A stretch of DNA of 11,690 bases from NCBI GenBank assembly GCA_000310025.1, contig FN649739.1, forward strand, positions 2,611,162 through 2,622,851, written 5' to 3'. Positions 8,392 through 11,690 of the stretch are shown here, in pieces. The notes beneath the pieces are model-generated. The model did no database searches and was not told where the DNA came from. It worked only from the letters and a program-made list of their open reading frames with translations. The position numbers and the translations under genes are program-made. Numbering within the stretch: the first letter of the stretch is position 1; each line of letters opens with the position of its first letter. Source of the DNA: Ectocarpus siliculosus. Taxonomy: Eukaryota; Sar; Phaeophyceae; Ectocarpales; Ectocarpaceae.

Positions 8392-11201
8392 GTGAGGGAA
8401 GAGGGGAGAGAGTTTCTGCTGGTAAGGAGAATCGGCCGAGAGTTTTTTTTGTATGAAAAATAGAGGGGCGAAAAAATACCGTCTGCTGCTATGTAAATTA
8501 CTTCACTGAACACCGCTGGTGCGGTCGGCAAAATGGCTGTTTGTGTGTGCTTTTGCTTCCAAAATACGGAGGGCTGGCACGCTACCGGGGCGCCGTCGAT
8601 GAGCTCAATCTCTCTCGCTCTCCCTGTTCCTTATGTGTTGGTTGAGAGTGAGCTGTGGCGGAGAGTTTATACACACGTCAGCACGACACAGGTTCACGAC
8701 AGCACCAGCAGCCAGCAGCGGAGAGAGGCAGCGGTTTCGTCTCTGTTGTTTTTTTTTATTCTCTTTGATATTTTCGTCTCTTTTTCCACCATGTTTGGTC
8801 AAAATGACTTCAAATATACGGATCTCATTTTCACCAACTACGCTCCTCTCTGTGCATACTACAGCAGTAGAGAGGTCAGAGCACGCTCCTCCCCACTATA
8901 GCGGGTTAGGGTCAAGACATGGACAGTGGGAGAGGAGGGGCCCTTTGGAACACTGAAAAGCGGTCGTCCCTTTGCATATTTTACGTGTTGAAGCGGGGGC
9001 CTAAAATACACGTTGTTCCTCCATCATGTGCACGCACAACAACCGTTGGCTGCTGACTAAACTTGTGGCTCGATTTCGGAGACATCTCCGAATGAACTTT
9101 AAGATGCATCCCAGAGGGAGCAAGAGTGGGAGTTGAGAACGCAGATGACACGCATGCTTCTCCGACACTGAGGCTATCGGCCGTATCACATGCTGCGTGT
9201 GTGTCACCAAGTGTGCGGGGCGGGTGATTTCCTCTGTGTCGTGTTTGTGTTTTTTGGAGAAGGGACTAATATTAATAACCTAAAATAACGAGTGTGCGGC
9301 TGGACGAGCTGCCGCAGACCACATGAAGAATACATGCAAAGATATTTTTCCGAACGTTGTGTTTGCACGCAACAAGTACCGACCATGGGGCATTCTTTCT
9401 TACTCTCGGTTGATAAATTATACCAAATACATGATGTGAGCTGCTGCCGACGTCGCACCAACCCAAGCATGATTTCATGTTTTTCTTTGCGGCGCTCTGC
9501 CCCGACGGTTTCCCTGGTGGCAGGCCGCCGGCGACCGGGATGGCTCCTGCAGCACCATCCAACAGCACCGGGCTACTTCACCGACACCCAACAGGCAGGG
9601 GTGCAAAGCCTCGCAGCAGCCGCCAAGAGGCGGTGGTGAGGGAGAGGACGGGGGCGGGAGCGGGGGCGGAGTAGAGGATGAGGCGGCAGCGGCGGCGGGG
9701 AAGGGGGGTGCGAAGACAGTGGAAGACGAGCTCGGACAGTGCGACGAAGAGTTACAACAGGTATCTAAACAGGCTGTCTTGTTTTTTTTTGTTTTTTTTT
9801 CTTAATATGACACAACGAATCCATCTCTATCTGAGAAAGGAGTCTAAGATAGATTAGCAATGAATCCATCATAGCGTCAGAGGCGACCTGTATTTCCACG
9901 ATTTCCCGAGCAGCACACAGCGACATCTCCCATTGTGGGTAACAGGCTCAACAAGACAGTTTTTTGTATTTTTTTCATCGGGATGTGCAACTGCTGCTGC
10001 TGTGACTCGGGTTTGCGTACCACATGGCATGATCACGACTCCACCACACTGTCAAGGGCCCTCTAATGCGCGTACAGTAGTGTGGTCGTTGAATTGATTC
10101 GCAATTTCCTTCATGTTGTGGTTCGGGAGTTCGCGCGGTTGATTTTGCGGCTGCTGCCGCGTGAAAGCCGACCTCTATGACAACACCATGTTACCTTCCC
10201 GTCACCCTCCCCCCCAATCCTTGCGTGCGTCGACCTCCAAGCACAAAACCATTAGCTGCACCCGCGGTTGCCTATTTGTTCACCCGTGTCATGCCGTGGC
10301 CCGCATCCTGGTTCGCTCCCCCCTTGGTCTGCGTGAACACTCGCGTGACAGGTGGAGTTGGCATTGGCATCGACTTTGCAGAGGATCGCCACAACGGTCG
10401 AGGAGTTCCGTTACGACGAGGACTCCCCCGAGGAGGCGAGACGGATAGCGTTTCGGGAGAAGACGCTCCGAGCGTACGAACCGGTAAGCTTTGCGCCGCT
10501 GCGCTGTGTTTTTTTTTACGATTTCGAATCGACACAGCGGGGAGGAGCAACAGTTACGGGTGGGGGGGTGAGGCGTTGAGGACGACGCTAGACTGTGAGA
10601 CAACGCAGAGGACAACGATAGCAAAGAAATCTTCGTGTGTAGATACAAACCGTCGCCATCTTCCGCGCCCACCCACCGCCGACAATCCCAACTGGTGGAG
10701 TAAGGCCTACAGTGTCTACCCGCAGCCGGGCCTGTTAGAACAGAGTTTCCCGCGAAGGGGCCCCGCCTGGGGGAGGGGGAGGGGGGGAGACGAGCACATT
10801 AACAATTAACAATTAGCAAGTCGCCAGATCTCACCATCTCTCTCTGGTGGGTGCGTGCCTCCCTTATATTCATACCAACAGTACTCTCTAGTGGGTCCCG
10901 TCTCTCCCGTAGGTTCATAACAACACTACTCTCTTACTGGGTGCGTGCCTCCCTTAAATCTATACCAACACTCCTTGTCGATGGTCTCCTACAGTTGGAA
11001 GAGAGAGAGAGGCAGGCGAAGGCCGAGGTCGCCGCGAGGATGAGCAAGCAGAACCAGGTGGAGCTGAAGCGGAAGAAGGAGGAGGACATCGCGGTGTGCT
11101 ACGTCTGCAACAGCGGGGACCACGTCGAGAACAAGGAGGACATCGTGTTCTGCGAACGGTGCTGCGTCGCCGTGCACATGTCCTGCTACAACGCCGAGGA
11201 G
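7390..11201 (+). CDS. PHD-finger protein, BRPF/JADE/AF10-like (5' part, runs off window)
   Basis: Modelled as a join of 7390-8391, 9524-9760, 10382-10483 and 10995-11201, continuing past the window; 516 residues are visible. Every junction is phase 0 with GT-AG ends. The N-terminal third is low-complexity with an AT-hook-like SGRPKR (60-65), a Gln/Glu run and eleven Gly. A compact segment follows at about 238-302, then an acidic second exon, a short charged third exon and a Lys/Glu-rich helix that leads into a PHD finger. The ligands C482, C485, C500, C503, H508 and C511 fit C-x2-C-x14-C-x2-C-x4-H-x2-C, and IVFCERCCVAVHMSCY strongly resembles the first PHD of BRPF/JADE/AF10-type proteins. PHD fingers read histone tails, so I infer a chromatin role in the nucleus. 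Whether a second, extended PHD or bromodomain follows cannot be seen. Confidence 0.75.
8392..9523 (+). other. Intron 1 of PHD-finger gene
   Basis: An 1132-base intron, GTGAGG to TGGTGGCAG. Several open frames of 60-120 codons on both strands lack splice support and have no recognisable content. No RNA gene or mobile element is visible; an additional exon hidden here is possible but not needed for the frame. Confidence 0.6.
9524..9760 (+). CDS. Exon 2 of PHD-finger gene
   Basis: Encodes 79 residues (335-413) with no ATG, so it can only be an internal exon. The acceptor TTTCCCTGGTGGCAG ends at 9523 after a T-rich tract, and the donor CAACAG|GTATCT is at 9760/9761. The sequence begins AAGDRDGSCSTIQQH, passes through a Gly/Glu/Asp-rich linker and ends TVEDELGQCDEELQQ, which looks helical and acidic. 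Phase 0 on both sides matches exons 1 and 3. The Gly-rich middle is not distinctive, so support is the splice sites plus the open frame. Confidence 0.6.
9761..10381 (+). other. Intron 2 of PHD-finger gene
   Basis: A 621-base intron, GTATCT to TTTGCAG. It begins with two long T runs (about 9780-9800) and holds a T run at about 9960-9976; otherwise it is unique sequence with no supported gene. Confidence 0.65.
10382..10483 (+). CDS. Exon 3 of PHD-finger gene
   Basis: A 34-codon exon (residues 414-447) that begins RIATTVEEFRYDEDSPEEAR and ends LRAYEP. The acceptor CGACTTTGCAG ends at 10381 and the donor CCG|GTAAGC is at 10483/10484, phase 0 on both sides. It is non-repetitive, rich in charged residues and codon-like, unlike its flanks, and resembles a helical stretch that leads into the next exon. 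Confidence 0.7.
10484..10994 (+). other. Intron 3 of PHD-finger gene
   Basis: A 511-base intron, GTAAGC to CTCCTACAG. Its last third is a degenerate tandem repeat (10840-10973); a G-rich stretch lies at about 10757-10790. Confidence 0.7.
10840..10973. repeat. Degenerate tandem repeat, three copies of 44-45 bases
   Basis: Copies begin at 10840, 10884 and 10929. Each starts CTCTCT, then has a TGGGT-type block, a CTCCC block and ends in ATACCAACA or a close variant. Copies 1 and 3 are closest to each other. It is intronic and ends about 20 bases before the acceptor of the PHD exon. Confidence 0.85.
10995..11201 (+). CDS. Exon 4 of PHD-finger gene (PHD finger, N-terminal part)
   Basis: Encodes residues 448-516: a charged helix (LEERERQAKAEVAAR to KRKKEE) followed by six of the eight zinc ligands of a C4HC3 PHD finger. 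The acceptor GGTCTCCTACAG ends at 10994 and the donor GAG|GTGAGT is at 11201/11202, phase 0. The residues DIVFCERCCVAVHMSCYN are the best-conserved piece in the window. The last two Cys ligands must come from the next exon. Confidence 0.88.
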
Positions 11202-11690
11202 GTGAGTGAGCACATAGCAAGAACCGCCTTGGCGAGGACTTTTTTGTTAGTTTTTTACTTCGTACTGAAATACTTGTAGAGAGTGAGGTTTCGTATCCCT
11301 ATCCCCTAACCCCTAACAAAACCACTACCCGCGGAGGCTACTGGGGCGTACTGTAGGAGGAGGGGGGGGGGGCACATAGGCCGGGGGGAGGGGGGGGGGG
11401 AAACCCCCTGCAACCCCCAAAAGGTGAAAAAGGGTCCCTGGCACCCTGTTCCCCAAGGGCAAAAAAGAACAAAAAATTGGGGTGCTGGGGTGGGGACGGG
11501 GCGGAATGCTCGATCGTTGCTGGGGTGTCTTCTGCGAGTGGTCGTCATGCTCCCCACAAAAAATCCTATAACTTTTTTGCTGATTCCCATGGGTTAAATC
11601 ACTTTTTTCGTTCATCGCCCCTTCTTTACCACCCCCCCCGCCCCCCCCCCTTTTGGCCTTGACCCCCCAATCTCAAAAACTAAAACTGGC
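11202..11690 (+). other. Start of intron 4 of PHD-finger gene; homopolymer-rich end
   Basis: The intron opens with GTGAGT at 11202 and no acceptor followed by a PHD-completing exon is visible before the window ends. From about 11340 the sequence is dominated by runs of G, C and A, including long G runs at 11360-11400 and C runs at 11633-11650. No gene is seen. The texture is unlike the other introns and could be poor-quality sequence at a contig end. Confidence 0.55.

Noticed and set aside
5436-8463. Homology between the two divergent genes (shared TLE-x-VW)
   Set aside because: The match is a few residues only, with no alignable flanks, so an inverted gene duplication is not supported.
7509-8531. 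A 340-codon frame on the minus strand opposite exon 1 of the PHD gene
   Set aside because: It is made of poly-Pro, poly-Cys and Ser runs, which are the complement of the Gly and Gln runs on the plus strand.
9827-9852. CTATCT ... AGATAG inverted repeat
   Set aside because: Six-base arms with a 14-base loop are expected by chance and no terminator or RNA context exists.
11303-11317. CCCCTAACCCCTAAC, telomere-like
   Set aside because: Only two units are present, so it is not a telomeric array.

Overview
The window looks like nuclear DNA of a brown alga (Ectocarpus or a close relative). The reasons are: spliceosomal genes with GT-AG introns of about 350 to 1130 bases; exons that are very GC-rich and full of triplet repeats, set between less GC-rich introns; and one protein that carries an EsV-1-7 cysteine motif, a family that is expanded in brown algae and named after a gene of Ectocarpus virus EsV-1. 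No bacterial operons, ribosome binding sites, tRNA/rRNA genes, CRISPR arrays or transposase genes are visible. All exon models below were made by reading splice signals by eye; no transcript or homology search was available.

Two large genes run away from each other out of a shared region at about 6618-7389. The left gene is on the minus strand. I model it as four coding exons (6617-5484, 4501-2426, 1709-858, 506-417; about 1383 residues), which seems to be its whole coding sequence. It is mostly low-complexity, charged sequence with nuclear-localisation-like stretches. A short leucine-rich helical segment lies at residues 1014-1070, an AT-hook core (RGRPKK) at about 1106, and one EsV-1-7 motif near the C-terminus at about 1321-1345. 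The last exon adds 29 residues and ends in TAA. Bases 1-416 would be its 3' UTR.

The right gene is on the plus strand and runs off the window. Four exons are visible (7390-8391, 9524-9760, 10382-10483, 10995-11201; 516 residues). It encodes a low-complexity N-terminus with an AT-hook-like GRPKR, a compact segment rich in Leu, Val and Asp, a charged helix, and the first six zinc ligands of a PHD finger. The finger resembles those of the BRPF/JADE/AF10 group. Its last ligands must lie in the next exon, outside the window.

Both proteins look nuclear and chromatin-associated, and their head-to-head layout suggests possible shared control, which is an inference. Every splice junction I can place in either gene falls between codons (phase 0), which supports the exon chains. 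The rest of the window is introns with simple repeats, a roughly 117-base tandem duplication (5119-5353), a degenerate three-copy repeat of about 45 bases (10840-10973), and a homopolymer-rich right end (about 11340-11690) that may be poor-quality sequence.
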